A DNA stretch of 46,578 nucleotides from Candidatus Coatesbacteria bacterium (GTDB taxonomy: Bacteria; RBG-13-66-14), in contig WJLX01000104.1 in the NCBI GenBank assembly GCA_014728225.1, positions 1 through 46,578 on the forward strand. The letters run 5' to 3'. Under the pieces are notes generated by a model that saw only the letters and a program-made list of their open reading frames with translations, had not been told where the DNA came from and ran no database searches. The first letter of the stretch is position 1; every line of letters begins with the position of its first letter. The position numbers and the translations under genes were made by a program. Positions 7,334 to 15,981 of the stretch are shown here, in pieces.

Positions 7334-9019
7334 TCAGCGGCGGCGGGTTCCCCGGCGGGGGATCAGGCGGGTGATCTCGCCGAGCTCGCGAACGCCGAGG
7401 AGTTTGGCCGCGCCGAAATAGATCCCGGCGCCCAGCAGGACCCCGACGGCGCCGCCGAGGAGCTTTTCGCCCAGCAGGGCCGTGGCGGGATCGAAGGCGA
7501 TCCAGCGCAGGTAGAAGAACAGTCCGGCGCCCATCGCCACGGCGGCGCCGAGGATGCGCAGGCCGCTGTTGAGGATGCTGCGCAGGCCCAGGGGTCCCAT
7601 CCGGCGGCGCAGGATCACCAGCAGGATGCCCCAGTTGACGAAGGCGGCGGCGGCGCTGGCCAGGGCCAGGCCGCCCTGCTCCATCGACCACATCAGCGCC
7701 AGGTCGCCGCCGACATTGACGACCACGGCGACGGCGGCGGCGATCACCGGCGTCTTGGTGTCCTTCTGGGCGTAGAAGACGGGCACGGTGACGTGGACGC
7801 CGATGTAGGCCGTCAGGCCCAGGGCGTAGAACAGCAGGGCCCAGGCGGCCTCAGCCGTGGCGGCGGCGGTGAAGGCCCCGCGCTGGAAGAACAGGGCGAT
7901 CAGCGGCTCGCGCAGCACCACCAGGCCGACGGTCGCCGGCACGGCGACGAACAGGGCCAGGCGGACGGCGTCGTTGAAGGTGTCACGCAGGGGTCCCCAG
8001 TCGCGCTTGGCGGCGTAGCTGGACAGCGCGGGCAGGACGGCGGTGGCCATCGCGATGCCGAAGACGCCCAGGGGAAATTGCAGCAGACGCTCGGAGTAGT
8101 TGAGGGCGCTGATGGTGCCCTCGCCGAGCAGGCTGGCCAGGGCGTTGTCGACCAGCAGGTTGATCCGGGTGACGGCCAGGCCGAACAGCGCCGGGACCAT
8201 CAGCTTCATCACCTTGCGCAGGCCGGGGTGGCGGAAGTCCAGGCGCGGTTTCCAGCGCCAGCCCAGCCCGCGCGTCCCCGCGCCGAGGACGACGACCTGC
8301 AGCACCCCGCCGACCACGACGGCCACGGCCACGCCGTGGATCATCTCCGGTTTGCTCTCGCCGAACAGGGGCACCAGGGTGTAGAGCCCGGCGATGAAGA
8401 CCAGGTTGAGGATGATCGGGCCGCTCGAGGGCAGAGCGAAACGCCGGTGGGCGTTGAGCAGGGACATCAGCACCGCCGCCAGGCTCATGGTGACCATGAA
8501 GGGCACCATCTCCCGGGTCAGGCCGATGGCCAGGCGCAGGTTGCCCGTCTCGGTGAAGCCCGGGGCGATCACCCGCAGGATCTGCGGGGCGAACAGGGCG
8601 AACAGGCCGGCCAGCACCGCCGTCACCACCAACAGGGCGTTGAAGACGTTGTCGGCCAGCCGCCAGGCCTCCCGCGGTCCCTTGTTCTCCTTGTAGTCGA
8701 TGAACAGGGGCAGGAAGTAGGAGGCCATCGCGTTCTCGCCCAGCACCCGGCGGAAAAAGTAGGGGATGGCGTAGGCGATGCGAAAGGCGTCGTTGACGGC
8801 CCCGGCGCCGAAGATCGAGGCGTAGAGCATCTCCCGGGCCAGGCCCAGCACACGGCTGACCACGGTCATCCCGCCGACGGTCCCGGCGGAGCGGATCAGC
8901 CGACCGCGCTCCCGCTCGCGCTCGACGCCGACCGCCGCCGCGGAGACGCCGCTCAGGTCCCCCGGGGGGACGGCGCCGGGTTCGGGCGCCCCGTTGACGC
9001 TGTCGTCCCGTTCGTCCAT
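7334..9019 (-). CDS. murJ: lipid II flippase MurJ
   Basis: A 561-aa polytopic protein of the MVF/MOP superfamily, which moves lipid-linked peptidoglycan precursors across the inner membrane. Recognisable features are the first transmembrane region AGTVGGMTVVSRVLGLAREM with its conserved Arg residues, NDAFRIAYAIPYFFRRVLGENAM, the repeat-like LGVFGIAMATAVLPALSSYAA, and about 14 hydrophobic segments. The N-terminus has an unusual hydrophilic extension of about 40 residues before the first helix. The ATG sits only 8 nt after a strong extended -10 element (9028-9036), with no visible Shine-Dalgarno sequence, suggesting a leaderless message. If it is leaderless, the long N-terminus is real. Confidence 0.95.
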   Translation of the reverse strand: MDERDDSVNGAPEPGAVPPGDLSGVSAAAVGVERERERGRLIRSAGTVGGMTVVSRVLGLAREMLYASIFGAGAVNDAFRIAYAIPYFFRRVLGENAMASYFLPLFIDYKENKGPREAWRLADNVFNALLVVTAVLAGLFALFAPQILRVIAPGFTETGNLRLAIGLTREMVPFMVTMSLAAVLMSLLNAHRRFALPSSGPIILNLVFIAGLYTLVPLFGESKPEMIHGVAVAVVVGGVLQVVVLGAGTRGLGWRWKPRLDFRHPGLRKVMKLMVPALFGLAVTRINLLVDNALASLLGEGTISALNYSERLLQFPLGVFGIAMATAVLPALSSYAAKRDWGPLRDTFNDAVRLALFVAVPATVGLVVLREPLIALFFQRGAFTAAATAEAAWALLFYALGLTAYIGVHVTVPVFYAQKDTKTPVIAAAVAVVVNVGGDLALMWSMEQGGLALASAAAAFVNWGILLVILRRRMGPLGLRSILNSGLRILGAAVAMGAGLFFYLRWIAFDPATALLGEKLLGGAVGVLLGAGIYFGAAKLLGVRELGEITRLIPRRGTRRR

Positions 9020-9027
9020 AGACCGGG

Positions 9028-9036
9028 ATTATAACA
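9028..9036 (-). promoter_or_regulatory. extended -10 promoter of murJ, leaderless arrangement
   Basis: On the minus strand the sequence reads TGtTATAAT, with its 3' end 8 nt before the murJ ATG. Transcription would start at or within 2 nt of the start codon. No convincing -35 box is seen, which fits an extended -10 promoter. Confidence 0.55.
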
Positions 9037-9152
9037 TTAACGAGGGGTCGGGACAGCGGGAGGGCACAGCGGGAAGGAACGCAGCGGCGGCGCGGGTTCC
9101 GTCTGCCGGGCGGTCCCGGAGATAGCCGCCGTGGCTTGAGCCGGCGGGCGGG

Positions 9153-10667
9153 CTACTCGACGTGCCAGGTCGTGCCCCGGGGGGTGTCCTCGACGACGAC
9201 ACCGGCGGCGGCCAGCTCGTCGCGGATGGCGTCGGCGGCGGCGAAGTCGCGCTCCGCGCGGGCCCGTTTCCGCGCCGCCAGCCGTTCCTCGACCCAGGCG
9301 GCGTCGATCCCTCCGCCGTCGTCGACCGCCTCCAGCCCCAGGCCGAGGACCCGGTCGAAGTCCAGAACGGCCTTCTTGGCGGCCTCGATTTCCGTCCGCT
9401 GGATGATGCCGTCATCGAGCATTCGGTTTACCTTGCCGAGCATCCCGTAAACGGCGGCCAGGGCGACGGAGATGTTGAGATTGTCGGCCACGGCGGCCCG
9501 GAAGTCGCTGTCGGCGGCCGTAAGGACGGCGGAGACCCCCGTTCCGCCAAGCCCCAGCTCCTCGGCGGGCTCTTTCGGAGCCGCGTCCCTTTCCCGATCC
9601 AGGCGGCGGACGAACTCCCGCAACCGCTTGAGGTTGGCCGCGGCGGCGTCCAGACCGGCGAAGGTGAAGTTCAGCGGTTTGCGGTAGTGCGTGCCCAAGA
9701 GCAGCAGCCGGACGGCCAGGGGCTCGTAGCCCTTTTCCTCCAGGTTCCGCAGGGTGAAGAAGTTGCCCAGGGATTTGCTCATCTTCTGGTTTTCTACCAG
9801 CAGGTAACCGCAGTGCAGCCAGTGGCGAACGAACCGGACCCCGTTGGCGGCCTCGGACTGGGCGATCTCGTTCTCGTGGTGGGGGAAGATGTTGTCGTGG
9901 CCGCCGGAGTGCAGATCGATGGTCCGGCCCAGGTGCTCGGTGGACATCGCCGAGCACTCGAGGTGCCAGCCGGGGCGGCCGACGGGCAGGGGGCTGTCGG
10001 CGACGTAGTCCCGGGGGTCCCAGGCCGGTTCACCGGGCCGGTGGGCCTTCCAGAGGGCGAAGTCCCGGGCGTCCTGCTTGTCGTACTCGTCGGAATCGAC
10101 CCGGGCGCCGACGCGGATGTCGTCCAGGTCCAGTCCGGACAGGGCGCCGTAGTTCTCGAACCGGCGGATGGGGAAATACCAGTGGCCGTCCTCGCCCTCG
10201 TAGGCGCAGCCGTTTTCTATCAAGCGCTGGACCAGTCCGACCATCGGTCCGATGGTCTCGGTGGCCCGGGGGTAGACGGCGGCGGGCTTGATGTTGAGCT
10301 TGTCGATATCGGCGAAGAAGGCGTCGCGGTAGGTCTTGGTATGGGCGTCGAGGCGTTTGCGCAGCTCGGCGGCGGGCAGGTCGGCCCTCTCGGGGTTGGC
10401 GCCCTTGATGGTCTTGTCGTCGACGTCGGTCAGGTTCATCACCTGCTTGACCCGCCAGCCCAGGTACTCCAGCGCCCGCACGACCTGATCCTCGAAGATG
10501 TAGGCGCGGAAGTTGCCGATGTGGGCGTGGTCGTAGACCGTCGGTCCGCAGGTGTAGTAGGTGATCGGTTCTTCGGGGTTGCGCCGGGCGGGGGAATCCG
10601 CCGGGGGGAACTCCCGTCGGCCCTTGGTCAAGGTGTCGAAAAGCTGGAGAGGTTTCGGCGCGGTCAT
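9153..10667 (-). CDS. cysS: cysteinyl-tRNA synthetase
   Basis: A 504-aa class I aminoacyl-tRNA synthetase. Cys40 in YTCGPTVYDHAHIGN is the first zinc ligand and HIGN is the HIGH-type ATP motif. WHLECSAM and GGHDNIFPHHENE supply the remaining zinc and cysteine-recognition residues. KMSKSLGN is the KMSKS loop, and the C-terminal DALR-like region ends with a small domain (YGMLGKVNRML onwards). The ATG follows GAGGTGAGCC. It charges tRNA-Cys. The gene is monocistronic or read through towards murJ across a 133-nt gap; a candidate promoter is at 10882-10911, implying a leader of about 200 nt. Confidence 0.97.
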   Translation of the reverse strand: MTAPKPLQLFDTLTKGRREFPPADSPARRNPEEPITYYTCGPTVYDHAHIGNFRAYIFEDQVVRALEYLGWRVKQVMNLTDVDDKTIKGANPERADLPAAELRKRLDAHTKTYRDAFFADIDKLNIKPAAVYPRATETIGPMVGLVQRLIENGCAYEGEDGHWYFPIRRFENYGALSGLDLDDIRVGARVDSDEYDKQDARDFALWKAHRPGEPAWDPRDYVADSPLPVGRPGWHLECSAMSTEHLGRTIDLHSGGHDNIFPHHENEIAQSEAANGVRFVRHWLHCGYLLVENQKMSKSLGNFFTLRNLEEKGYEPLAVRLLLLGTHYRKPLNFTFAGLDAAAANLKRLREFVRRLDRERDAAPKEPAEELGLGGTGVSAVLTAADSDFRAAVADNLNISVALAAVYGMLGKVNRMLDDGIIQRTEIEAAKKAVLDFDRVLGLGLEAVDDGGGIDAAWVEERLAARKRARAERDFAAADAIRDELAAAGVVVEDTPRGTTWHVE

Positions 10668-10881
10668 GGCTCACCTCGTCGCGGAAACGCCGCAGCGTCC
10701 TGGGGGATCGGCTGTCGCAATAGAGAAGAAAAGCGCGGGGACGGCGGGCGGCGGCGGCTTGCGGGAGGGTACCCTAGCCCCGACCCCCCGCCGGGGTACA
10801 GCAGCAGCGGCGGGCGGCCCGGTGGCGGTTGGTGGGGGCGGGATAAGGGGGCATCGCGGCAGGGGGCGGCGGTTCGAGGGG

Positions 10882-10911
10882 ATAATAGCCCAGAACGGCC
10901 CCGGTTGTCCA
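10882..10911 (-). promoter_or_regulatory. candidate promoter of cysS with a long leader
   Basis: On the minus strand, TGGACA (10911-10906), 18 nt, TATTAT (10887-10882). The rest of the gap (10668-10881) would then be a GC-rich 5' leader of about 200 nt. It contains a stem GTACCC/GGGTAC (10769-10774 with 10794-10799) enclosing G/C-rich pairing. I saw no T-box or other riboswitch consensus in it. Confidence 0.4.
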
Positions 10912-10931
10912 GAGCGGGGAGGTCCGCCGCC

Positions 10932-10960
10932 TTGAAGGACCCGCCGGACCGTGCTATACT
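10932..10960 (+). promoter_or_regulatory. sigma70 promoter of the rbfA-ribF operon
   Basis: TTGAAG (10932-10937), 17 nt, TATACT (10955-10960), with TGc immediately upstream as an extended -10. The rbfA ATG lies 39 nt downstream. Confidence 0.7.
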
Positions 10961-10999
10961 GCCTTGCCGCACCACCCGAGACCCGAACCGGAAAGAAGC

Positions 11000-11344
11000 A
11001 TGAGCAAGCGCACCATCCAGGTCGGACGACAGCTCAAGACGGCCCTGACCGAATTGATCGACGAGCTGCGCGATCCCCGCATCGGCGAGCTGGTCCTAAC
11101 CGAGGTCGAGCTGTCCGTTGATCTACTCTACGCCAAGGTCTACTACGATTCCAACGAGCCCGGGGACGAGCTGGCCCAGACCCAGGCCGGGTTGGAGCAC
11201 GCCGTCCCCCACCTGCGTCGGAGACTGGCCCGAGAGCTCAACCTGCGCAACACCCCGGAGCTGACCTTCCACTTCGACAAGGACCTGCGTCGCGGCGAGC
11301 GCGTGCGGGAGCTGCTGGACGAGATCGCCGACGACGACGACTGA
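11000..11344 (+). CDS. rbfA: ribosome-binding factor A
   Basis: A 114-aa KH-type protein that binds the 30S subunit and helps mature the 5' end of 16S rRNA. Supporting segments are RVGRQLKTALTELIDELRDPRIGELVLT-like sequence, then VDLLYAKVYYDS and LRRRLARELNLRNTPELTFHFD, the usual order and length of RbfA. The start is the ATG after GAAAGAAGC, which removes a short upstream extension of the open frame. It is first in the rbfA - nrnA-like - truB - ribF operon, a gene order common near translation genes (nusA-infB-rbfA-truB-ribF) in many bacteria; nusA and infB are not here. Confidence 0.95.
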   Translation: MSKRTIQVGRQLKTALTELIDELRDPRIGELVLTEVELSVDLLYAKVYYDSNEPGDELAQTQAGLEHAVPHLRRRLARELNLRNTPELTFHFDKDLRRGERVRELLDEIADDDD

Positions 11345-11361
11345 GCACGGACGGTTGCCCG

Positions 11362-12354
11362 ATGGCCCGCGTGGATTACGCCGCGGCGGCGGAGCTGATC
11401 GAACGCCACGAGGCGCTCGGCTTCATCGCCCACCTCAACCCCGATGCCGACGCCGTCGGCAGCGTCGCCGCCCCGGCCCGACTCGCCCGACGGCGGGGCA
11501 AGCGGGTCGCCTGCTACTGTCAGGACCCGGTACCGGCCAACCAGCGCTTCATCGCCGGTTCCGAGCTGTTCAGCACCGACGTCGGCGTCCTCGACGGCTG
11601 CACCCTCCTGGTGGTCATCGATTGCAGCGAGGCCGACCGGATCGGCGAGCGGGCCGCCGAGCTCCTCGCCGGCGGGCGTCCCGTCATCCAGCTCGACCAC
11701 CACTCCGGCGGCCGCGCCTTCGGTACGCTGAACCTGATCGATCCCGGCGCCGCGGCCAGCGGCGTGCTGGTCTACGAGCTGCTGCGCACCCTGGGCTGGA
11801 AGCCGGATATTCCCGCCGCCGAGGCCCTCTACGCGGCCATCGAGACCGATACCGGCTCCTTCCATTATCCCAACACCACCCCGCGCTGCCTGCGCGTGGT
11901 CGCCGAGCTGCTCGAGATCGGCCTGGAGCCGCAGAAGGTGGCCCAGGCGCTCTACGAATCCCACCGGCCCGAACGCATCCGTCTGCTGGGCCGGGCCCTG
12001 CAGACCCTCGAGCTGCGCCTCGACGGGCGGCTGGCCCTGCTGAGCGTCAGCCGGTCCATGCTGGCCGAGACCGGGGCCGCCGTCGAGGACACCGACGAGA
12101 TCGTCGATTACGCCCGCGGTCTGGCCGGGGTCGAGGTCGGCGCCTTCCTGCGCGAGGAGCCCGACGGGAGCGTCAAACTCTCCCTGCGCAGCAAGGGGGC
12201 GGTCCGCGTCGACGAGCTGGCGCGCGGCATCGGCGGCGGGGGGCATCCCTGCGCCGCCGGGGCCTCCTTCGCCGGCGACCTGCTCACGGCGCGGGAGTGG
12301 ATCATCGAGACCGTCGGCCGCGCCCTGGAGCGGGCCGTCGGCGACGGCTGTTGA
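11362..12354 (+). CDS. DHH-family phosphoesterase, NrnA-like (oligoribonuclease / pAp phosphatase)
   Basis: A 330-aa cytoplasmic DHH/DHHA1 protein. The DHH domain shows HLNPDADAVGS (metal ligands, motif I), VVIDCSE (motif II), LDHHSGG (motif III, the DHH itself) and IETDTGSF (motif IV). The DHHA1 domain ends in IGGGGHPCAAGASF, the RNA/nucleotide-binding loop. Characterised NrnA enzymes degrade 2-5-mer RNAs and dephosphorylate pAp. The Asp-Ala-Asp in motif I (usually DGDA or DADA) is within family variation. It begins 17 nt after rbfA and is followed by truB, the same neighbourhood in which nrnA is often found. Confidence 0.93.
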   Translation: MARVDYAAAAELIERHEALGFIAHLNPDADAVGSVAAPARLARRRGKRVACYCQDPVPANQRFIAGSELFSTDVGVLDGCTLLVVIDCSEADRIGERAAELLAGGRPVIQLDHHSGGRAFGTLNLIDPGAAASGVLVYELLRTLGWKPDIPAAEALYAAIETDTGSFHYPNTTPRCLRVVAELLEIGLEPQKVAQALYESHRPERIRLLGRALQTLELRLDGRLALLSVSRSMLAETGAAVEDTDEIVDYARGLAGVEVGAFLREEPDGSVKLSLRSKGAVRVDELARGIGGGGHPCAAGASFAGDLLTAREWIIETVGRALERAVGDGC

Positions 12355-12400
12355 CGGAAAAGATGCTGGACCGGGATCGACTGACGACGGGGGAGATAGT

Positions 12401-13315
12401 TTGACCGCCGCCCGCGAGACGAAGCTCAACGGAGTGCTCAACTGCGACAAGCCGGCCGGCTGGTCGAGCTTCGACGTCATCCGCAAGCTGCGCCGGGCCT
12501 TGGGGGTCAAGCGCATGGGCCACACCGGCTCCCTGGACCCCATCGCCACCGGGGTGCTGGTGATCTGCGTCGGCCGAACGACGCGCATCGTCGAACTACT
12601 GATGGCCGCCGAGAAGGAGTACCGGGCCCGGGTGCGCTTCGGCGCGGCCACGCAGACCTACGACAGCGAGGGCCGGGTGACCCTGACGGGAGAGCCGCCG
12701 CCGAATCTGCGGGCCGCCGTCGAGGAGCTGCTGCCCAACTACCGCGGCAGGATCATGCAGAGTCCGCCGCCCTACTCCGCCGCCAAGAAGAACGGCGTGC
12801 CGTTGTACAAGCTGGCTCGTCAAGGCGAGTTGGTCGAGGCCCCACCCCGGGAGGTCGAGGTCCGCGAGCTGGAGTTGACCGGTGTCGAGGGCGACGAGGC
12901 GGAGCTGCGCGTGGTCTGCGGCAAGGGAACCTACGTCCGCGGTCTGGCCCACGATCTAGGCCAGGACCTGGGCTGCGGAGCCCACCTCGTCGGTCTGGTG
13001 CGCAGCCGCAACGGTATCTTCGGTGTCGAGGACGCCCTGAACGTCGACCGGCCGGCGGAAGAGCTGGCCCCGGCGGCCCTGGAGCGCCTGGTCCCACCGG
13101 AGCAGGCCCTGGCCTACCTGCCCTCGGCTGACCTGCTCGAGGGCGACGTGCCCAAGTACCTCAACGGCATGGCGGTCACTCTGGCGGTCAAGCGTCCCGT
13201 GGGGACGCTGCTGCGCGTCTTCGGCCCCGAGGGCTTCATCGGCGTGGGCCGGGTCGAGCCCGGCCCCGGTGGGGCCGCCGTCCAGCCCAGGATCACCCTC
13301 TCCAGGGGTCGTTGA
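12401..13315 (+). CDS. truB: tRNA pseudouridine-55 synthase
   Basis: A 304-aa pseudouridine synthase that modifies U55 in the T-loop of tRNAs. The start of the catalytic domain reads LNGVLNCDKPAGWSSFDVI. The catalytic Asp46 lies in GHTGSLDPIATGVL. GKGTYVRGLAHDLG is the conserved C-terminal catalytic-domain motif, and the last 60 residues resemble the short PUA-like tail. The start is a TTG preceded by GGGGGAG at the right distance; no ATG lies nearby. Its stop codon overlaps the ribF ATG (TGATG), so the two are translationally coupled. Confidence 0.95.
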   Translation: MTAARETKLNGVLNCDKPAGWSSFDVIRKLRRALGVKRMGHTGSLDPIATGVLVICVGRTTRIVELLMAAEKEYRARVRFGAATQTYDSEGRVTLTGEPPPNLRAAVEELLPNYRGRIMQSPPPYSAAKKNGVPLYKLARQGELVEAPPREVEVRELELTGVEGDEAELRVVCGKGTYVRGLAHDLGQDLGCGAHLVGLVRSRNGIFGVEDALNVDRPAEELAPAALERLVPPEQALAYLPSADLLEGDVPKYLNGMAVTLAVKRPVGTLLRVFGPEGFIGVGRVEPGPGGAAVQPRITLSRGR

Positions 13316-14271
13316 TGAACGTCTACCCCGGTCTCGCCGCCGCCCGACACCGCCTGGAACCCGGCGGGGCCTTGGCCGTCGGCACCTTCGACGGCGTCCA
13401 CCGGGGCCATCAGCGCCTGCTGGAGCTGCTCGAAGAAGAGGCCGGCGAGGGGCCCGCCGCCGTGCTGACCTTCCGCCGCCACCCCCTGGCCGTCTTCCAC
13501 CCCGAGCGGGCCCCCCAACCGCTGACCAGCGTCGAGCGCCGTCTGGAGCTGCTGGCCCTGGCCGGAGCCGACGCCGTAATCCTGGAGGAGTTCGACACCG
13601 ACTTCGGCGCCTTGACGGCGCGGGAGCTGCTGTTGCGGCTGCGCGACGAGTTGGGGATCGCGGCCCTGGTGCGGGGCTTCGACCATCACTTCGGCTCGGA
13701 CCGCGCCGGACCGGACGAGCTGGGGCGGTTCTGCAATGAGCTGAATCTGCGGGACCGCGTCCTCGAACCGGTGCGGGCCTGCAACCTGATCGCCAAGAGC
13801 CAGACCGTGCGCGAGCTGCTGGCCGCCGGCGAGGTGGCCAGGGCGGCCTGTCTGCTGGGCAAGCCCCACCGCCTGCTGGGCCGGATCGCCCGGGGGCTGG
13901 GGTTGGGCCGTGAGCTGGGCTTCCCGACGGCCAACATCCCCGACTACTACGAGATGCCGCCGCGGCCCGGGGTCTACGTCGTCCGGGGGCGGATGATCGG
14001 CCACACTTTCGCCGGCGTGGCCAACATCGGCCGCCGGCCGTCGGTCGAGGAGACCGAGCGGGAACGGCCCCTGCTCGAGGTGCACCTTTTCGGCCTGGAG
14101 CGCGAGGCCTACGGCGCCGCCCTGGCCGTCGACCTGCATCACCGCCTGCGTGACGAGGAGCGCTTCGACGAGCTGGACGAGTTGCGCGAGCAGATCGCCG
14201 CCGACATCGAGCGGGCCCGGGCCTGGTGGGCGGCTAATCCGACGGGCACCCGCATCCCCCTGCGGGGGTAG
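13315..14271 (+). CDS. ribF: bifunctional riboflavin kinase / FAD synthetase
   Basis: A 318-aa enzyme that makes FMN from riboflavin and FAD from FMN. The N-terminal nucleotidyltransferase carries AVGTFDGVHRGHQ and the GFDHHFG segment (the usual form is GxDFxFG, so His replaces Phe here). The C-terminal kinase domain contains GRELGFPTANI and PGVYVVRG, then VANIGRRPSV. Its length is typical. The ATG overlaps the truB stop. It is the last gene of the operon and is followed by a strong palindrome at 14301-14354. Confidence 0.95.
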   Translation: MNVYPGLAAARHRLEPGGALAVGTFDGVHRGHQRLLELLEEEAGEGPAAVLTFRRHPLAVFHPERAPQPLTSVERRLELLALAGADAVILEEFDTDFGALTARELLLRLRDELGIAALVRGFDHHFGSDRAGPDELGRFCNELNLRDRVLEPVRACNLIAKSQTVRELLAAGEVARAACLLGKPHRLLGRIARGLGLGRELGFPTANIPDYYEMPPRPGVYVVRGRMIGHTFAGVANIGRRPSVEETERERPLLEVHLFGLEREAYGAALAVDLHHRLRDEERFDELDELREQIAADIERARAWWAANPTGTRIPLRG

Positions 14272-14300
14272 TGAGCGCCGCCGCCCGCGCCCCGGCCCGT

Positions 14301-14354
14301 CACAGATATTGCATTCGCGCCGGACCCGGCCGGGTCCGGCGCGGCAATATCGTG
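14301..14354. terminator. two-tier palindrome after ribF
   Basis: The inner stem is a 14-bp perfect palindrome (14316-14329 with 14330-14343, arm CGCGCCGGACCCGG). It is enclosed by ATATTGC/GCAATAT arms with an unpaired ATT on the left side only. This is the same arm-TTGC-AT bulge-inner-stem layout as the six-copy family, but with a different sequence. It lies 30 nt past ribF and could end that operon. From 14355 to 14546 I see only a CCCTCACCCC...GGGGAGAGGG dispersed-repeat-like stretch at about 14410. Confidence 0.55.
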
Positions 14355-14546
14355 CGCCGGGCCTACATATCGTGCGTTAGGTTGAGGCTTCGGCGTATCG
14401 TGTAAAGGCCCCTCACCCCAACCCTCGCCCCCAGGGGAGAGGGAGCCCGTCCTCGACGTTCATTCCGGCCGAACACGTAAGACGGGCCGGTGGGATGAAA
14501 GCCCCGCGGGCCGCTGTGTGTTGGTGTCGGGTTGGGTTTATCGTTG

Positions 14547-15184
14547 GGGATAGCTTAACGCTCATGGGTCGTCATCTGTTGTGATTGTCTTGTCTTCACG
14601 AGAGTTGAGGGGATGCCGTCACGTCACGAGCAATGGAGGCGCTGTGGCCGCCGGCTCAAAGGGTAATCCCGACAGGCGCGTCAAGTGCGCGAAGTGTAAC
14701 TATCGCTATCACTACAGGTTAGGCGACGGGCGGCGGAAGTGCGAGCGCCTTGGAACAGCGCCGGTTGATCGCCGTGCTGCTTCGGCTTGAAGCAACCGCG
14801 GCCCGAGCGGCCAAAAAGGTCGGCGTCCATCCCAACACATTCGGCAAGTACTAGCGCATCGCCGCCGCTCGGGAGGCCGAGCTGGGCTCGAGCGTCTACT
14901 CCGACGGCTGACAGACCGATAACAAGCTGTCACTCAACGGCTTCCATCCCAGGCGCATCAATCATGACAAGACTCGGGTCAATGATAAAGTGCATAGCAA
15001 CGGCCTCGAGAGCTTCCGGGGCTATGCCAAACGCCGGCGAAAGGCCCACCACGCACGACGGTTTCAAGCGCAACGTCAGCCTCTCTATCAGGCAGATGGA
15101 GTTCAGATTCAACCAAAGAAACGATCCCGGCAGGCTAGACTACCTAAAATGCAGCCTGATTGGTCCATGATCGTGTGTGATCCC
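14547..15184 (+). mobile_element. decayed, internally deleted IS1595-type element, copy 1
   Basis: The element is bounded by imperfect inverted repeats: the left end starts GGGATAGCTTAACGCTCATGG, and the right end read inwards starts GGGATCACACACGATCATGG. It is flanked by 8-bp direct repeats TATCGTTG (14539-14546) and TATCGCTG (15185-15192) with one mismatch, the target duplication length of the IS1595 family. It encloses a broken transposase gene. The second copy at 21055 shares the ends and the same central deletion, so this is a non-autonomous derivative rather than an intact IS. Confidence 0.8.
14644..15170 (+). pseudogene. IS1595-family (ISXO2-like) transposase remnant, copy 1
   Basis: The reading begins at a GTG after GGAGGCGCT and gives a zinc-ribbon start VKCAKCNYRYHYRLGDGRRKC. 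It then loses about 50 nt compared with copy 2, shifts frame, and carries a stop within the VYSDG region. The C-terminus is still readable in pieces (FHPRRINHDKT, SNGLESFRGYAKRR, QMEFRFNQRND), which are the last blocks of ISXO2-like transposases. The central block, with the catalytic Asp of the ELDEAYFGG type, is missing. It cannot make an active enzyme. Confidence 0.8.
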
Positions 15185-15217
15185 TATCGCTGTTCCGAAC
15201 TGCTGACGATATACAAA

Positions 15218-15332
15218 ACGGGCGACTGGGGACAGTCGCCCGTACGGTTATCTTGGCGCTGTAATACGCGCCCCTGGGGGGGTGGGTTTTCATCCCGCCC
15301 GGTTTTTATCCCGCCCGGTTTTTATCCCGCCC
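15218..15332. repeat. hairpin plus three tandem 16-bp repeats
   Basis: An 11-bp hairpin ACGGGCGACTG/CAGTCGCCCGT (15218-15228 with 15233-15243) is followed by three head-to-tail 16-bp units GGTTTTTATCCCGCCC (15285-15300 with one change, 15301-15316, 15317-15332). A CGCCCGGGCG palindrome follows. No gene is present between the IS remnant and the DUF151 gene. Confidence 0.7.
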
Positions 15333-15492
15333 GGAGAACGCCCGGGCGGGGTCGAAGCAGCCGGCGTCACCCTGGGCGGGCCGGGGGGATGAGGCTCCCG
15401 CGGGCCGCCGTAGCGGAGTCAGCGGCCCCACCCCCAGGGCTTGGCGGTCGGTGGTGTTTGCGTTAACCGGCCCCCCGGGTTCTCAGGCGCCT

Positions 15493-15981
15493 TCAGGCGT
15501 CCTCGAAGTCGTCGGGGCTGATCTTGTCGATAAAGTCGGAGAGCTTCTCCGGCTCGAGCATGGTGGCCTGCTGCTTGGTCTCCTCGTGGGCCAGGACCTT
15601 CTCGGTGACGAAGATGGGGGCCTGAAAGCGCAGGGCCAGGGCGATACCATCGGAGGGTCGGCAGTCGACGGCGAGTTCTTCTTCGCCCAGCATCAGGTGC
15701 AGCTCGGCGTAGAAGGTATTCTCGCGGATATCGGTGACGACGAGGCGCTCGACGGCGCCACCCAGGGAGAGGACGACGCGCTTGAACAGGTCGTGGGTCA
15801 TCGGCCGGGGGCGCTTGATGTTCTCGCGCTCGGCGATGATGGCGTTGGCCTCGAAGTGCCCGACCCAGATGGGCAGAATGCGCTGCTGCTCCTCGTCGCG
15901 CAGGATGATAACCGGGGAGCGGCTCTTGGGGTCGAGGGCGATGCCGGCCAGGGAGACGGGGATTTCGCTGTCGGCTTGCAT
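15493..15981 (-). CDS. DUF151 / bifunctional nuclease family protein
   Basis: A 162-aa cytoplasmic protein. The family is recognised by VSLAGIALDPKSRSPVIILRD, ILPIWVGHFEANAI, RPMTHDLFKRV and the acidic/Ser motif VDCRPSDGIALALRFQAPIFV, all in the expected order. A plant relative has RNase and DNase activity, and a mycobacterial/Thermotoga type is structurally known. The bacterial role is unsettled. The C-terminal 30 residues are acidic and variable (DKISPDDFEDA). A TATACT box at 16015-16010 (minus strand) with a weak -35 TGGGAC 17 nt upstream may be its own promoter. Confidence 0.88.
   Translation of the reverse strand: MQADSEIPVSLAGIALDPKSRSPVIILRDEEQQRILPIWVGHFEANAIIAERENIKRPRPMTHDLFKRVVLSLGGAVERLVVTDIRENTFYAELHLMLGEEELAVDCRPSDGIALALRFQAPIFVTEKVLAHEETKQQATMLEPEKLSDFIDKISPDDFEDA

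Noticed and set aside
14403-14450. Conserved gene or specific element at the CCCTCACCCC...GGGGAGAGGG stretch
   Set aside because: This type of low-complexity inverted sequence is widely dispersed in many genomes, and nothing specific supports a function here.
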